The notes: generated from the letters alone by a model not told the origin. 64,000 nucleotides of DNA from Triatoma infestans (GCA_011037195.1 JAAEAF010003387.1:1-64000), one strand, 5' to 3'. Positions 9,887-21,660 are shown, numbered from the stretch's first letter. Translations and numbers: made by a program.

Positions 9887-10639
9887 GAGTTCAACATAAT
9901 CGACTCCGCCAAAAGATCGTAGTTTTAGAAAAACCCGTTGAAGCCGTTTTAGAAAAAAATACTAGAAAACTGAAAAATCCTAGTGAAAAACGCACTTCCG
10001 GTCATCCGGATTTTTTTTTTTAAAGTCGGAAAATTTCAACAACATATTTAATTCTAATTAATGTTATTTAGATGACAGAATTGTATAGTAAACTGAAATA
10101 GTACTTCAGAGGAATGACCCCTAACCCCATCCTTCCCCACCCAAAAATGCCCTTAAATGAATTTTCCCAAAGAAATGTATTTTAAATAAAAGTTGTAGAT
10201 TTTTGTATGTATAGTTGATATGACAAGTTTGAAGAAAATCGTTGGAACCATTATTTTTTTTTAAATCGTAAGAAAGTGAACAAACTATTCAGTAAAGTGG
10301 TACTTCCGGTTTAGGAATGATCTGCTGTCGGATCCTATCAAGTGATAACTAAAAGGAATATCAAGTTTGATATTTCTATAATTTTTTGTTTTGGAGCTAA
10401 AACTGTGTTTGGAACTATATACGTATATATAATCCATTTTCTAAAAAACCACTTCCGATTCAGGGGACCTTAATACATGTATTTCCGGTGAAAAATCTAA
10501 ATCAAAAATTTGATACGATTACAATACTTCCTCTTTACTAGCAGTAAGAAAGAAGAAGTAAAAAGAAGTACAAATTTTTTAAATTTCTTTCCATGCGAAC
10601 AACCCTCTCGTTTGGATCAGAGTCATTTTCCGCATCTGT

Positions 10640-10811
10640 AACAACTGTATTTGCTCTGTGCAAGTCTATGTTGTTACACTGTTTAACAAAAACATCCTCA
10701 TGATTGGCGAACGCCCGAAAAACCGGTCGATAACCACAAAAAAAAGAAGCAGGCTATCATGGAAAATGTCTCTGATATTTTCCAGCTCTGAAAAACCAAC
10801 CACCACAACAA
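10640..10811. mobile_element. Foldback element, single arm, copy 2
   Basis: Reads TTTGCTCTGTGCAAGTC, TTACACTGTTTAACAAAAACA, GATTGGCGAACGCCCG, ACCGGTCGATAACCAC, A run, GCAGGCTATCATGGAAAATG, TTTTCCAGCTCTG, ending CCAACCACCACAACAA. This is the right arm of the foldback family; the left arm is absent. It supplies the outer end missing from copy 1. Confidence 0.65.
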
Positions 10812-11439
10812 ATATTGGAGCTACTGAGGCTAAGTACCTTAACAATTATTACAATTTCAACATCAAAAAGTCTATAATATAAAAGCCAATATTTATTTTA
10901 ATAAACAATGTCTCATTCGCAACGTTACACCTAAAAAATTACACCCACTTGCAGCACGAAAAGCAAGCACAGAAACTTTGGTTTAAAAACGAAATACATA
11001 CACTTTACCAAAAAAAATGGAAAAACTAAACATACAACTGAAAGATACACCACAACAATCCCTCGTTTGAGTAAACAATCATTTTTACTTTCTCTTAATG
11101 TTGTACGTTGGGAGAATTGAAATCCTATAGATTTTGCGAAATTGAATTTTGACCGAAACTCCCATGTCCCAAAGAGAAAAAACCAAATACATTCTGATGT
11201 AAAAATTCTTACACTGCTTTCTTATATTGCAATTCTGAAAGTTCTGATTATAAAAGCTTCCTATAGTCGTTACTTTTACTAAAATGTCTTATTATTCTTA
11301 ACCCTTATCAGAAGGATTCTTTCCGTTTTTTTTTCTCAAAAATGGCACCTCTAATTTGCACTTTAACCTTTCTTATACTCTCTACACAAAGAAATATTTA
11401 TTTTGTTATATTTAGATACTTAATTTACTAAGTGCTTCT
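10812..11439. other. AT-rich, no firm feature
   Basis: 10910-11060 translates on the plus strand to a basic stretch (NVTPKKLHPLAARKASTETL) faintly like the spacer region of Jockey-type elements, but this is too weak to call. The rest is not recognised. Confidence 0.35.
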
Positions 11440-11655
11440 TAAAGTAAAGTAAAGTAATGCCTATTTTTTCAGGCGAGCTTAACATCCAACTACCAAATAG
11501 GTGTCGTGGATGGGGGTTAAGTAAAATGTTATACTTTACTAATAACATTTTTTTAAACAAATATAAAATTTAGCAGTTATACGCTGGACTCGAACTGGTG
11601 TTCTCCCACTTACAAGTCCATGCTCATAACCACTACACCAACACCCTTTTCACCC
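11440..11655 (-). mobile_element. Second type of tRNA-derived SINE
   Basis: On the minus strand: TGTTGGTGTAGTGGTTATGA (A box), anticodon-loop-like CTTGTAA, GTTCGAGTCCAGC (B box), then a body and a 3' tail of TTACTTTACTTTACTTT repeats. The head resembles a tRNA-Thr(TGT)-like sequence, but there is no complete acceptor stem. Different from the CTAGCAA-type SINE elsewhere in the window. Confidence 0.65.
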
Positions 11656-12469
11656 TTATTCATCGTCTCACAACAATAAAGTAATAAATATCTCGAAGTC
11701 ATTACACAATTATATAAAAGAATTGGATGAATTCTGTCTGCAACGGGAAATAACTTATGAAAATTTATTTATTCCTTCACAACAACAGAGAGGTGTCTGG
11801 AGCAGATATAAGTCAAGGTATGACTTTAATAACTAAGCTCTGGTAATTAAGATAATTCTTCTTTCTCTTTATAAAAAAAAAAAAAAAGATCAAAGATAAA
11901 ATTATAAATTTCATTTCACATAAATCCACTTTGCTTTATTTTAATTTATTTTTTCTCAATATTTTTTTATATTTTTTTAAAAAAGAATAGCTGACATTTT
12001 ACTTTGATGTGTTGTTCTTATTATATCCAACTTTTTTGCAAAATTCTTACGAAATTGCACACGACATAATATAAACAAGTTCAGTAAAAATATTAAAATT
12101 AAAATTATAATAAAATTCAAAAGTTTTAATAATAAAATGAATCCAAAAGAAACAGGAAATGATTTTTTTTTTTTTTTTTTTTAAACAAAATTTCTGTTGA
12201 ATTAAGAATTGTTATTATACGTATATATATTGTAATTGCATATTATCCTAGCAATAATATTATTATAACTATAACCTAAATATCAATTTTTATGAAAAAA
12301 CTTTCGGTAACTTCCGGTTATAAAGAACATTTAATAATTCGCTTTTAATAATATACTTTTAATGTTTTCACAATGTGAAAATTCTTCTATTTAGAGAAGT
12401 GATTAATTACATTGCAAGTTTCCCTTATCATTATTATATCCAAATTTATATTTTAAACCACGTCAAGGT
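11656..12469. other. AT-rich intergenic sequence
   Basis: No gene or repeat assigned. Includes poly-A and poly-T runs near 11873-11887 and 12163-12182. Confidence 0.5.
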
Positions 12470-12660
12470 GGGAGATTAACTCAGTAACAGCGAACTGGAT
12501 TTGGAACGCTTGAAGTTCCAGGTTCGATTAAGTACACACCGTTAGATTTTCTCGTCCTAGAAACTTCTGCAGCTCTATTGCCCAGTAAAAGGCAATGAAA
12601 TGAGTGAACACTAGCAGTGCAGTAAAAAAGTTCCAAGTGCCAATGACATTAGATATTGAC
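12470..12660 (+). mobile_element. tRNA-derived SINE, diverged copy
   Basis: GGGAGATTAACTCAGTAACAG (A-box region), AAGTTCCAGGTTCGATTAAG (B-box region), GTTAGATTTTCTCGTCCTAG, GCAGCTCTATTGCCCAG and AGTGAACACTAGCAGTGCAG follow the order of the CTAGCAA-type SINE. Confidence 0.65.
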
Positions 12661-12814
12661 AATTAAAATTAGCTATTTATTGATTTAGAAGTTCAAATTG
12701 AACGTTCTGCAATTGTTTGTATATTCTCTCTTTCTTACATTCTTAGCCATTCATTTTCAGTAGCTGCAACAAAAGAAGCTGGATTGATTGACCTCTCGAA
12801 TTCTACCCAAAAAA

Positions 12815-14385
12815 ATGAACAACACTTTATAACTAAAAGTTGGGCTGCACAACTATATTGCGATGCGAACACACAGCTTTCTCGATCAGTCAGCAGAGGA
12901 CATAAACATTAACTTACAAAATAAAATACTTTTAAAACTATCAGCTGCTCAGTTTAGAGTCAAAAAATTATCTTCAAATGCCACAAATGAATCGTTAAGT
13001 ATAATAATTCTAGCCAAAAGCTATAATCCTTTAGTATAGATTCTGCCAGAGTAGTCAGATGTGATAGGGCTATCCTGACCTCGTCAATGAACCAGCCAAC
13101 TTGTATGCTATGGACTAGCGTTGGAGAGGAGCCTCCAACTGGCAGCGTAGCATTCCGAGGCCTAGGTAGCTTTGACCAGCATCTCTGTAGAGGTGATCGT
13201 CGGTAGACTTTACACTTCATCGGTAAAATGTATCAATACCTTCCAGTAATGCATGTTCCAGCTTTGTTAGAGGCGTCGTTTGTAGCGGTTATGTCATTGT
13301 CGGGAAAATGTATTGGTTTATAATGTTGAGCCTTAAATCAGGCTTCAGCAGGTTAAAATTCGTAAGTTCAGTGAGATTTTTCATGAAGATGGCTTATGGA
13401 AGTTTTATTATACTCTAGTTATCCAGAGAAAGTGCAGCCTAGGTACTTACTTCATAGTCTCACCGTTATCAATGGACGATATTTTCTCGCCATTTTCCAG
13501 GCAATGAAACGGGTTTTAACTAAAAACCCTTTCTCACTTACTATAGTTGTACTTTTCTTTGTGTTTATATCCAGGCCAAATTCCCTTAAAGTTCTCTGAA
13601 CGACATTTACAACTCGTTCTGGTGCTTTAATATTGCACGCATCGGCAAAACCAGTAATAATTAACCTTTCTAGATCCTCAGAAAGCTTGTAACCGAAATT
13701 GTCGGCAAAGTGCGAATCACATAACTCTTTATACATATACTCTATGGATAGATTAAACAGGGTAGCTGACAACGACCCTCCCTGTGGGACACCCCTCAAT
13801 ACTCGGTTTTCTTTGATCCAAGATTATATTGACCATGTTATAAGACAGAGGCGAAGTAATGCTTCTTTTCAGGTCTGGAGATATGTCTGCAGCTTCCAAT
13901 GTTCTTATAATGTGTTCATAGTGTTCTTATAGTGTCGAATGCACTAGTCACATCTAGAAACACAATAGCATTATCGTTTTTCTTTTCCCTGGTATGCTTC
14001 AGGACTGCTTCAATTACCTTTGCATACACATGACACCCCGGGAACCTCTTTGACAAGGATGCAATGAAATCTATTTCCGTAGTTCAAAATCAAAAACTTT
14101 CTCTACGAAACGGCGTACTATAGAATAAACAGTAATTGGTCTCCATGACGACAATTCCTTCGGTTCGCCTTTACCTTTGTGTATTAAGATAGTACGACCT
14201 ATCCTTAAAGCCTTTGGCACATAGGAGATCTTTAATATAATTAATATAATTTCGGTAATACTTTTCAAAACCTGAGATAATTGTAAAGCTTTTACAGTAC
14301 GCATCAACACTCCATCAGGCCTCGGAGAAGTGTGTAACAGTGTCAACCGTTCTTTAGAAGCACAAAGTACTTATCAATTTTTATT
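12815..14385 (-). mobile_element. R2-like non-LTR retrotransposon, 5'-truncated
   Basis: Minus-strand element with reverse transcriptase sequence from about 14385 down to 13060 and a probable 3' untranslated region at 12815-12959, the latter shared with 9599-9886. The endonuclease and N-terminal zinc fingers expected of the R2/NeSL group are not present, so the insertion is truncated or the ends are lost. Confidence 0.6.
13060..14385 (-). pseudogene. R2-like reverse transcriptase, inactivated
   Basis: Reading down the minus strand: SPRPDGV and SSWRPITVYSIVRRFVEK (fingers, 14071-14346), VIEAVLKHTREKKNDN then IVFLDVTSAFDTI with the first catalytic Asp (about 13935-14070), RGVPQGGSLSATLFNL (13750-13800), and ITGFADACN at about 13630-13655 where the catalytic FADD box should be. 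A thumb-like tail (NFNLLKPDLRLNII) follows to about 13300, and then SYLGLGMLRCQLEAPLQR near 13140. This order matches RT of the R2/NeSL group. Several frame changes and stops separate the pieces, and the second Asp of the FADD box is Ala (codon at 13638-13640), so the enzyme is dead twice over. Confidence 0.7.
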
Positions 14386-14459
14386 TATCCCATAAGACCG
14401 ATAAACACAAATCGTGGATTTATTTCTGTTCCAATCTACATTAAAGCACACCCACTAAA

Positions 14460-16265
14460 AATGTATAGAATAAAATTAAAATGTCAAAAAAAAACAGACA
14501 AATAACAAATATGCAGCAATTAAGGGAGAATTTGGCAGAAGAATTTCATCACAAATTAACACCTGACTCCGCTGAGTTAGCTATCTATTCAATTATCACT
14601 ACAAAATATTTAACACATTCTTACTAGGAATTTCAACTTTCTAGAACTTAATAGTGGAACTTAGCTTCCATTAAAAAATAATAACATATCACCAGATAAG
14701 GACAAAATAGTATATCCAATTATTATTAATAATTTACCGATTTATTGTTAAGGAATAATGTTGATAATTTTAATACCTTTTGTGAGAATGGGATATTTCC
14801 AAAACAATGAAATGATTACTTTAGTCATACAATTGTTTGATTACTTAATTGTTACTTTATTGGGTTACAATAAAGAAACCCAATTTATTAAAGTGAGTCA
14901 CCCAGGTCATGCATATCACTTCTTCAAGCATGTTAAAAACCTTTGAAAGAATGGTCAAACGCCGTTTAGAACGGTATGTTGTTTGTCTTATGGAACGCAA
15001 TTATCGTTTCGAGACGCCCATTGCCAGCCAATTTAGTTACTAATGCTCGCCCACCATACTGAACAAATCTACACAGAACTGCACCACTTTATAAAATCTA
15101 ACAATTTTAAACTATAAAACCATAACTTCCATAAATTCCACCATAATATAACACACCAACAATAATGATAATTAAATATATACACACAATAAACATCTCT
15201 GAATATTACATTATTAATACCTGTATTATAACACTTACTTATCCTCATCTCATATTTTGGATTTTTCAAAGTACATGAGGCCAGTGAAGAGAGACAAAAA
15301 AAAAACGGTATGTTGAAAGAGAAAATATGTTTGCTTCTACACATTTTGGTTCTCGAAAAGATAAGCCTACTATGCATTATATGGCACGTCTAATTAGCGA
15401 CATTCAAAACGGTTTTTCCATGAATAAATCAACTTTGACATTATTTTTAAGCATAAAAGGAGCGTATGATAATGATTTCCTTCCAGGCTTAGCGAGGAAA
15501 ATGAAATTTTGTGGGCAAATTTATAAATATTATGATGTTATTAACTGAGCGTAACATATACATGAAAGTGAACGACAATATTATTGGTCCAAAAGAATGG
15601 CCATACGCAAGGGCCTATATTAGGCCCTCTATTATACGCTTTATTTACCTCTGATGTGAAAAATATTCTGCCTCATGGGGTTTTTACAACAATTCAATAA
15701 GTTGATGATATTTGTTTGTTTTTATTGCCTCTATCATAATGAAAATATAACAGAATGCCAGGTAAAGTTAGATTAAAGTTTTGACTAGGATAGAATCATG
15801 GTGTTTGGAAAAATAGCTTGGCTATTTCTAATGAAAAATCTTTTAGTTATTTATTTTTTAGAAATAAAAATCGGGCAATTGGTGACCTAATTGAGCTGGG
15901 ATTAAGACTTGGGTCAAATTTACGGGCATTTATCTAGAAAAAAAAATTTATTATGGTCAAGTCATATTAGTTATATTAAGGAGAGGGTGGAAAAATATAT
16001 AAATATTCTACTTATGGTCTGTCATCAAAGCTGGCGGTGCTGAAACTAATGTAACACTCTTTATTTTACAGATCTTATATTAAATCGATATTTGATTATA
16101 GTTGTATAATATACGGTCAAGCCAGTAAAACTTGCTTAAGAACTCTTGACGACATACAGCACAAATGCTTGAGATTATGATTAGGACTACTAAGTCCTAC
16201 CCCTGTGGAGTGCTACTGGCAGAATCAGGGGAAATGCCTGTATTTTTAAGAAAAGATTTCTTAAC
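14460..16265 (+). pseudogene. LINE reverse transcriptase (I/Jockey-like), decayed and interrupted
   Basis: Plus-strand remnants in RT order: a pre-RT linker, ISPDKDKIVYPIIINNLPIY, FVRMGYFQNN, LSPGHAYHFFKHVKNLE and MVKRRLERYV (14560-14981). After an insertion come ERENMFASTHFGSRKDKPTM and TLFLSIKGAYDN (15306-15470; the catalytic Asp of the usual FLDIKGAYDN is Ser here), then GPILGPLLYALFTSD (15610-15655), VDDICLF for the YADD box near 15700, and RSYIRSIFDYG- and LLSPTPVECYWQNQG-like tail segments (16070-16245). Many stops and frame changes. The order and spacing match Jockey/I-group second reading frames. No RNase H seen. Confidence 0.68.
14982..15303 (+). mobile_element. 322-bp retroposed insertion with 12-bp target duplication
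   Basis: The LINE sequence is broken by a segment flanked on both sides by AACGGTATGTTG (14970-14981 and 15304-15315), and it ends in an A run (about 15296-15303). Removing it rejoins the LINE codons for RRLERYVERENMF. The 12-bp duplication and A tail indicate target-primed insertion of an RNA copy. The body is AT-rich and not recognised; it may be the 3' untranslated end of another LINE or a processed transcript fragment. Confidence 0.75.
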
Positions 16266-16389
16266 TGATAAATAAGTGTATGTCACCTTAATTTAAAAGA
16301 TATGACTTATAAATGTTACGCAAAAGAAAACTTCCCCCCTTTTAACACAAATTTTCATACGAACCTCTAAATTTTACATCATTATTTAT

Positions 16390-17290
16390 TTTGGTAATGA
16401 AATATCAAGTTTCAAGTTTCCGCAATTTTCCGTCTTTAATGTACCACACATACACCTACAGATCCATTTCTAAAAATAATAAACTAAAATAGATCCAAAT
16501 TAAAACCAATTTTTGGTAGTCAGGTTACTTCCCCCTTAATATACTATAAACAAATACCTTTGCCAATTACCTCTGATGTCGTCCACTACCTTGGGATGTA
16601 CATCGATAAAAGACTCTCTTTGGGACCCTTACAAGCGACCGAAAAGGCAAGAAATGAACACACGGTACAGACAACTAAACGACTCTTAGACAACAGATCT
16701 AGACTCTCACTAGAAATCAAACGTCTACTATACACATCATTTATTAAACCAATTTGGATATAAGGCCTCGAACTATGGGGTTCAACCAAGCGTTCCAACT
16801 TCCATCGTATCCAATCCTTACAATCCAAAATCCTGCGAACTATAGTCAACGCTCCTTTTTATGTCTCCAATCGAACAATCCAAAGAAATCTTATAATTCC
16901 TTTTCTACCAGAATTAATCAAACTCAAATACAAAAAATTCTCATCCTACCCTCTAGTCCGTCGCCTTTCATCCCGTACTCTACCAGATAACCCTTCTAGG
17001 CGGCTTAAACGCCAGTGGCCTCGATACATTCTTTCTAGTGTTAGTGACAGTGACTGAATTTTTGATTAGTATTGCTACCACTGGGTAGTTTCTCCACTCG
17101 GATTGTATTTTATTTTATTCTTGTCTTTGCATCCACATTTACTTATGGCACATAATGCTGCTGTAAATTTCTTAAAATAATGATAAAAACAAAAAGTAGT
17201 GAGGAGACTATAAAATATATTTCTGGTAAAAATTCAATTTTCCAAAATTTGACACGATCGAAATACTTTATACTTAAAACACTGATATGA
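16390..17290 (+). repeat. 1-kb repeat tail, split by a Jockey fragment
   Basis: 16390-16480 matches the tail block (AATGAAATATCAAGTTTCAAG, CACATACACCTACAGATCC). 17205-17285 gives the end of the same tail (ATTTCTGGTAAAAATTC, AAATTTGACACGATCGAAAT). The Jockey-type piece between them is an insertion. Confidence 0.6.
16500..17195 (+). pseudogene. Jockey-type element, 3' fragment
   Basis: 16560-16763 encodes VVHYLGMYIDKRLSLGP and a helical thumb ending SFIKPIWI. After a one-base frame change near 16765 it continues GLELWGSTKRSNFHRIQSL, ILRTIVNAPFYVSNRTI and NPSRRLKRQWPRYIL to about 17050, then a 3' untranslated region ending in A-rich sequence. It is the same domain as at 24600-25092, and the residues line up. 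This C-terminal thumb and tail region lacks the RT core, so it is a strongly 5'-truncated insertion into a 1-kb repeat. Confidence 0.75.
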
Positions 17291-17294
17291 ATAA

Positions 17295-18054
17295 AATATT
17301 ATTTTGAGAGGCGTTTTAAAGAAACAAATGGGGGCAGTACAAGTTAACTCCTATAAGAGAAAAGGTGAACTTTGTATTGAGACAGAGAGAGAGAGTCAGG
17401 AGGGGGATATTTTGACCTACTACATAATGGTCGGCCAAATTTATTGATGATTTAGGTATTTAACGAGTTGTGGTCGAACTCAGTGTACGTCCCTAACGAG
17501 ACATCCATTAAGGTCAGATGGCTACAGTTCGCAGATATATATCGGAGATAACATGGTAATCTAATTTACGTGTATTAACTGGCCATATTCACTGTACCAA
17601 CTATAATGAATAAATGAATTGGATTTAAATTATCTAGTAAAATTTAATATTATCTAGTTCCGCCAGCTGGGAATGCTATGCCCCTTAGACCCCCCCCCCA
17701 TTTCAGAGAACGTATGCGACCTGAATCATTATCTTTGAAAGAAAAATCATTACAATCTTACATTTGAAATTCCGTTTTAGACATCATTGGCAGATCCGAG
17801 AAGAAAGTTTCAATCAGAGTGTCACCACAACAACTACAACTATAACAACTGCTTAATAAATGATTATTCCAAATTTTTAGAGATTTAAAACAAACAGCTC
17901 CAAAGAGAAGTTTTCCTTAATTTCGAATAAATTTACTCGAATATGTAGGTCTTGATTTCAAATAGCCAAATTGAGTTAAAAACTTAAACTGTTGAATTTT
18001 CTACTCACGTCAATTAAGATGTTATTCAGTCCCATATATATATATATATATAAA
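17295..18054. other. AT-rich, no feature recognised
   Basis: No coding or family signal seen. Includes a short AG-rich run near 17386-17396, a C run near 17691-17699, and a (TA)n tract near 18033-18051. Confidence 0.5.
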
Positions 18055-18915
18055 CCGGTGCAAAACACTCACACAACTTTCACTTACTCCAGTTTTCAAA
18101 ATTGTAACTGACAAACTTTATAGTTAGTTTACCAAATTTAATGAAATTCGTCGGTGTTTTTATTGAAAAAAAATAACGAAAAGTGAAAACTGTTCAATAA
18201 AAACACACTTCCGGTTTACTAATTTTCTTTAAACTCGGAATTTTTGACAATCTATTTATTTTTAATAAATTTTGTCAAGATGTTAGAATTGTATGATCAA
18301 TTAAGGATAGCACTTTAGAGGCAAACATAATACTACGCCTCCCCCAAAAGCCCTGTTAAATGAGTTTATCCGGAGAAATGTTTCAAATAAAAGTTGTAGG
18401 TCTTTAAAGTGTAAGTTCACATACTTAGTTTACAGAAAATCGTTGGAGCCATTTTTTAGAAAAAAAAAAAAAAACAGAAAATGGAAAAATACTTTTCAGT
18501 AAAAACGCACTTCCGGTCGACTGATTTTCTTCCAACTAGGAATTTCGACAACATATTTAATTTTAATTAATATTATTTAGATGATAGAATTGTGTAATAG
18601 ACTGAAATAGCACTTTAAAGGACAACCTAACCCCACCCCTCCACCATAAAAATGCTCTCAAATGAATTTTTCTGGAGAAACATTTCAAATAAAGAATTGT
18701 AGATCATTGTATGTGTAGTTGATATACCAAAGTTCAAGAAAATCGTTGAAATCATTCTTTGAGAAAATTTCAAAAAAGTGTAAAATCTATTAAGTAAAGT
18801 GGTACATCCACTCACTGGGCATTTTGACAGATAACTTACTGTACCCATGGTGTTATCTAAACGGAATCTCAAGTTTAAACTTTCTACGATTTTTTGTTTT
18901 TTGAGCTATGCTGTT

Positions 18916-18947
<32 letters not shown>

Positions 18948-19075
18948 CATACACACACACACACACAGATCATTTTATAGGAACCACATTTTTGGACTCA
19001 GCGGACCTCAGAAAGGATATTTCCGGTGAAAACTCTATATCAAAAATTTGACACTATTATAATACTTCCTCTTTA
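18055..19075 (+). repeat. 1-kb repeat, full-length copy
   Basis: Starts near CAAAACACTCACACAACTTTC, with module starts ACTTCCGGT near 18208 and 18510, a tail start near 18804 (ACATCCACTCACTGGGC, mutated), and C-rich blocks near 18340 and 18636. The microsatellite (CA)n at about 18925-18967 follows GAGCTATGCTGTTTACATA, ATTTCCGGTG is near 19020, and it ends with ACTTCCTCTTTATTA. Small frames at 18627-18872 and 18847-19029 are incidental. Confidence 0.85.
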
Positions 19076-19204
19076 TTACAAAGCTGACAAATTTGTTTTT
19101 AACTTAGAAGTTTTTATTGAGCTCTAATAGTATTAGTATAAAGATTGATATAAGAATATATTGCTTACAAATTGAATGTCTTCACGCGCAAAACATTACA
19201 CAGA

Positions 19205-19570
19205 TTCAAATAACATTTGAAATATAAATGTTTCAAATAAATATGATAGGTTTATAATTGTGCAGGGTACCATTCCAAATTTAAAGAAAACCCGTTATAG
19301 CCCGTTTTTTGAAAAAATCCCTCCTCTCCCCCCACAAATTTTCTCTTCTGTAAACTCGCATTTCCGGTTGATGAATTTTGATCTAAACTGGTACCCAAAC
19401 AGAATGTAAAGTTTAAACATCCAGCGATTTTTGGTTTTATATAGACCACTCGCTAAAAACATTTTTTTTCGTATTCAAAGGACCTCAAACAAGTATTTCC
19501 GGTGAAAACTCAAGTTTCGAAAAATTTCACACAATCATAATACTTCCTTCTTTCCAGCAAGAAATAACTG
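19205..19570 (+). repeat. 1-kb repeat, internally deleted copy
   Basis: CATTCCAAATTTAAAGAAAAC, GCATTTCCGGTTGATG, CCCAAACAGAATGTAAAGTT and AGTATTTCCGGTGAAAAC, then the end ACTTCCTTCTTTCCAGCAAG. Retains part of module 2 and the tail without a microsatellite. Confidence 0.65.
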
Positions 19571-20104
19571 ATAAATTGCTGTATTATATATGTATGTATA
19601 AACATTCATACAGATAGATTTTCATCGTGTCTCCATCCGAGTGGGTGACTTTATTTATTTACTTTATTGAATTTTCTTAATGTTTCCTCCTTCTTATAAA
19701 AAGTTTATTTTCAAAATAAAGAGCAATATGTATAAAACTTGGGTACAAAGAGAAAACTTCATTAAATCAAAATGTTAAACCAACCTAAGGAATTTATCGT
19801 GAATTTTCAAGAAAAAAAAATCTATATTTCAAATTTAACAAAATAAATTATTCTATTTGAAATAAGATATTATTAGGCTGGCAGATGTCCTATGGCCGAA
19901 ATTGCCTTCCAAAAAGGCGTAAGTTAAAAAAAAAAAAATTTGAAATAAGATGTCAGTAATGAGCTTCGCTTTTTAGAGTACTTGAAAAGCTTTTTATTTA
20001 TAATATTTCTGAAAAATAACTTACTTCTTGTCTTCAAGATAAGGGATGTCACATTTCAGTTACGACACCTGATACATATATAAATTCATACTATATATAC
20101 TGTA
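19571..20104. other. AT-rich, no feature recognised
   Basis: No recognised coding or repeat sequence. ATTAGGCTGGCAGATGTCC at 19872 and ATATAGCTGGTAGATGGC at 20230 are similar, suggesting a small repeat shared with the adjacent 1-kb repeat copy. Confidence 0.4.
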
Positions 20105-21190
20105 AATTACAAAAATTTGGTGTGAAACACCCGTGCAACTGCTCTTACTACAATTCTATTAATTATAAATGACACATTTTCCCCAAAACTTCCAGTAATA
20201 CTACTAAATATTTAATTAGCTTTAATATTATATAGCTGGTAGATGGCTAATGATTGGCACTTTAGAAGTGGCGTAATATCCAACCTTTCTCACAAAACCA
20301 TAAAATAATTAATCATGGATCCGTTGAAAAACAAAAGTGACTGATCTCCAAGTTAGGGTTCGAGTTTAAACTAATTTAAAAATCAGTAATTTTAAAGTAA
20401 AAAAAAAACAAACAAAAAACTAGTCAATATATACGCACTTCCGGTGAACCGATTTCGTCAAACTCGAAATTTTAACAACAAATTTAATTATCATTTACAT
20501 TTTATAGATTTCAGATAGGTTGCAGAACCATGTAGAAATGAAGGGCGAGATTAGCTCAATGGTAGCTAATTGACTTGTAATTGGACTTGTATAACGTGGA
20601 GGTCCCAGATTTGAGTCCAGCAATGCTACTGTTAGATTTTCTGACCACAGGTGCGTTTACAATTCTGCTCGAAGATGGGCAAATGATGGTGTTATCTCTA
20701 ATGGAGAGAACCCTGCCCGGATGACGGTAATGCACTGAGAAGGCTTCGGCCGTTAAATGACCTCAGATGATGACGCGCCTTAATTACAAAATAAATAAAT
20801 AAATAAATACACTGAACTGGTACTTTAGAGAGAAGCCTGACGTCAATGTTTCCCCAGAATCGTCAAAAATCAATTTTTTTTCCATAAAGAAGGTTGAAAC
20901 AAAAGAGATAGGTCTTTAAATGATTAGCATACCAAGTTTAAAGAAAACACGTTGGTTTCTTTATCGGGAATTCATGGAGAATCAGAACCGGCAAGGAAAT
21001 TCATACTTCCGGCCCAATGATTTTCTTGAAACTCGCAATTTTATCATTATAATTAATTCTTTAACATTATTCAGATGGCAGGCTTGTCAAATGTTTTGAA
21101 ATGACATTTTAAAGGGTAGTCCAATGTTACCCCTTTGCCAGTTCCTATTTAAAATGAAGGAATGTTTGAATATAAGGCTGGATCTACGTG
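20105..21190 (+). repeat. 1-kb repeat, diverged, with SINE insertion
   Basis: Head TTGGTGTGAAACACCCGTGC, module start ACTTCCGGTGAACCG near 20446, then continuing after the SINE with CACTGAACTGGTACTTTAGAG, AAGTTTAAAGAAAACACGTTG and a further ACTTCCGGCC near 21004. Confidence 0.65.
20544..20806 (+). mobile_element. tRNA-derived SINE in a 1-kb repeat
   Basis: GAGATTAGCTCAATGGTAG (A box), CCCAGATTTGAGTCCAGC (B box), GTTAGATTTTCTGACC, TGATGGTGTTATCTCTAATG, GGTAATGCACTGAGAAGGCT, ending in AAATAAATAAATAAATA. The repeated AAAT tail differs from the copies with poly-A or no tail. There is a 16-bp internal duplication of the TTGACTTGTAATTGG region. Confidence 0.72.
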
Positions 21191-21386
21191 TGCGTTATAC
21201 GATATATAATCTGGAAATAAGGTTACAAGGTGCGTAGCTCACGAAGGGAAATGTTTTTTACAAAGTTGGTACCACTACTGAAGCGAACTAGCAGTGTCGT
21301 CCGTGGTGACTGATAAACTGATGCAAAAAATTGAAGAGCATCTTTGTTCTGATCGCCAGTTCGACCATTAATAACCTGCACCAAAA

Positions 21387-21660
21387 TTGTTGTGGTTCTG
21401 GAAAGCATCACAGGTATTTTCCGTGATTTTCCTTTTTGTAGTCATCGACCGGTTTCAGGCGTTCGCCCATCATCAGAAAGCTTTTTGTCAAACTGTTGTG
21501 ATAACATAGATTAGCACAGAGCAAATTTAGTTGACTATATCAACTGTTCAAATCTACGTATGTTATCAAAGCATCCTGATGATGGGTGAACGCCTGAAAC
21601 CGGTCGATGACTAAAAAAAAAAAAAAAAGAAGCAGGCTATCATGGAAAATATCTCTGATA
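21387..21660. mobile_element. Foldback element, copy 3
   Basis: Left arm TTGTTGTGGTTCTGGAAAGC, GTCATCGACCGGTTTCAGGC, GTTCGCCCATCATC, AACTGTTGTGATAACATAG. Short centre at GACTATATCAAC. Right arm GTTATCAAAGCATCC, GATGATGGGTGAACGCC, GAAACCGGTCGATGAC, A run, GCAGGCTATCATGG, AAAATATCTCTGATA. Better preserved in the centre than copy 1. Confidence 0.75.

Larger units (their letters stand above)
8797..10562 (+). repeat. 1-kb repeat, near full length, with two insertions
   Basis: Head begins TCTAGTGTGGTACAGTC (consensus TCTGGTGTGAAACACTC), then ACTTTCTCTTACGCC. Modules begin near 9995 and 10302 with ACTTCCGGT, C-rich blocks lie near 9500 and 10120, and the tail ends in ACTTCCTCTTTACTAGCAGTAAG. Removing the SINE at 8890-9343 and the insert at 9599-9886 leaves roughly the normal length. 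Confidence 0.8.

Noticed and set aside
11570..11655. tRNA-Thr-like gene on the minus strand
   Set aside because: Lacks a complete acceptor stem and runs into a body with TTTAC repeats, so a SINE head.
13699..13932. Plus-strand frame of 77 residues
   Set aside because: Antisense shadow of the R2-like reverse transcriptase; the minus-strand translation carries the RT motifs.
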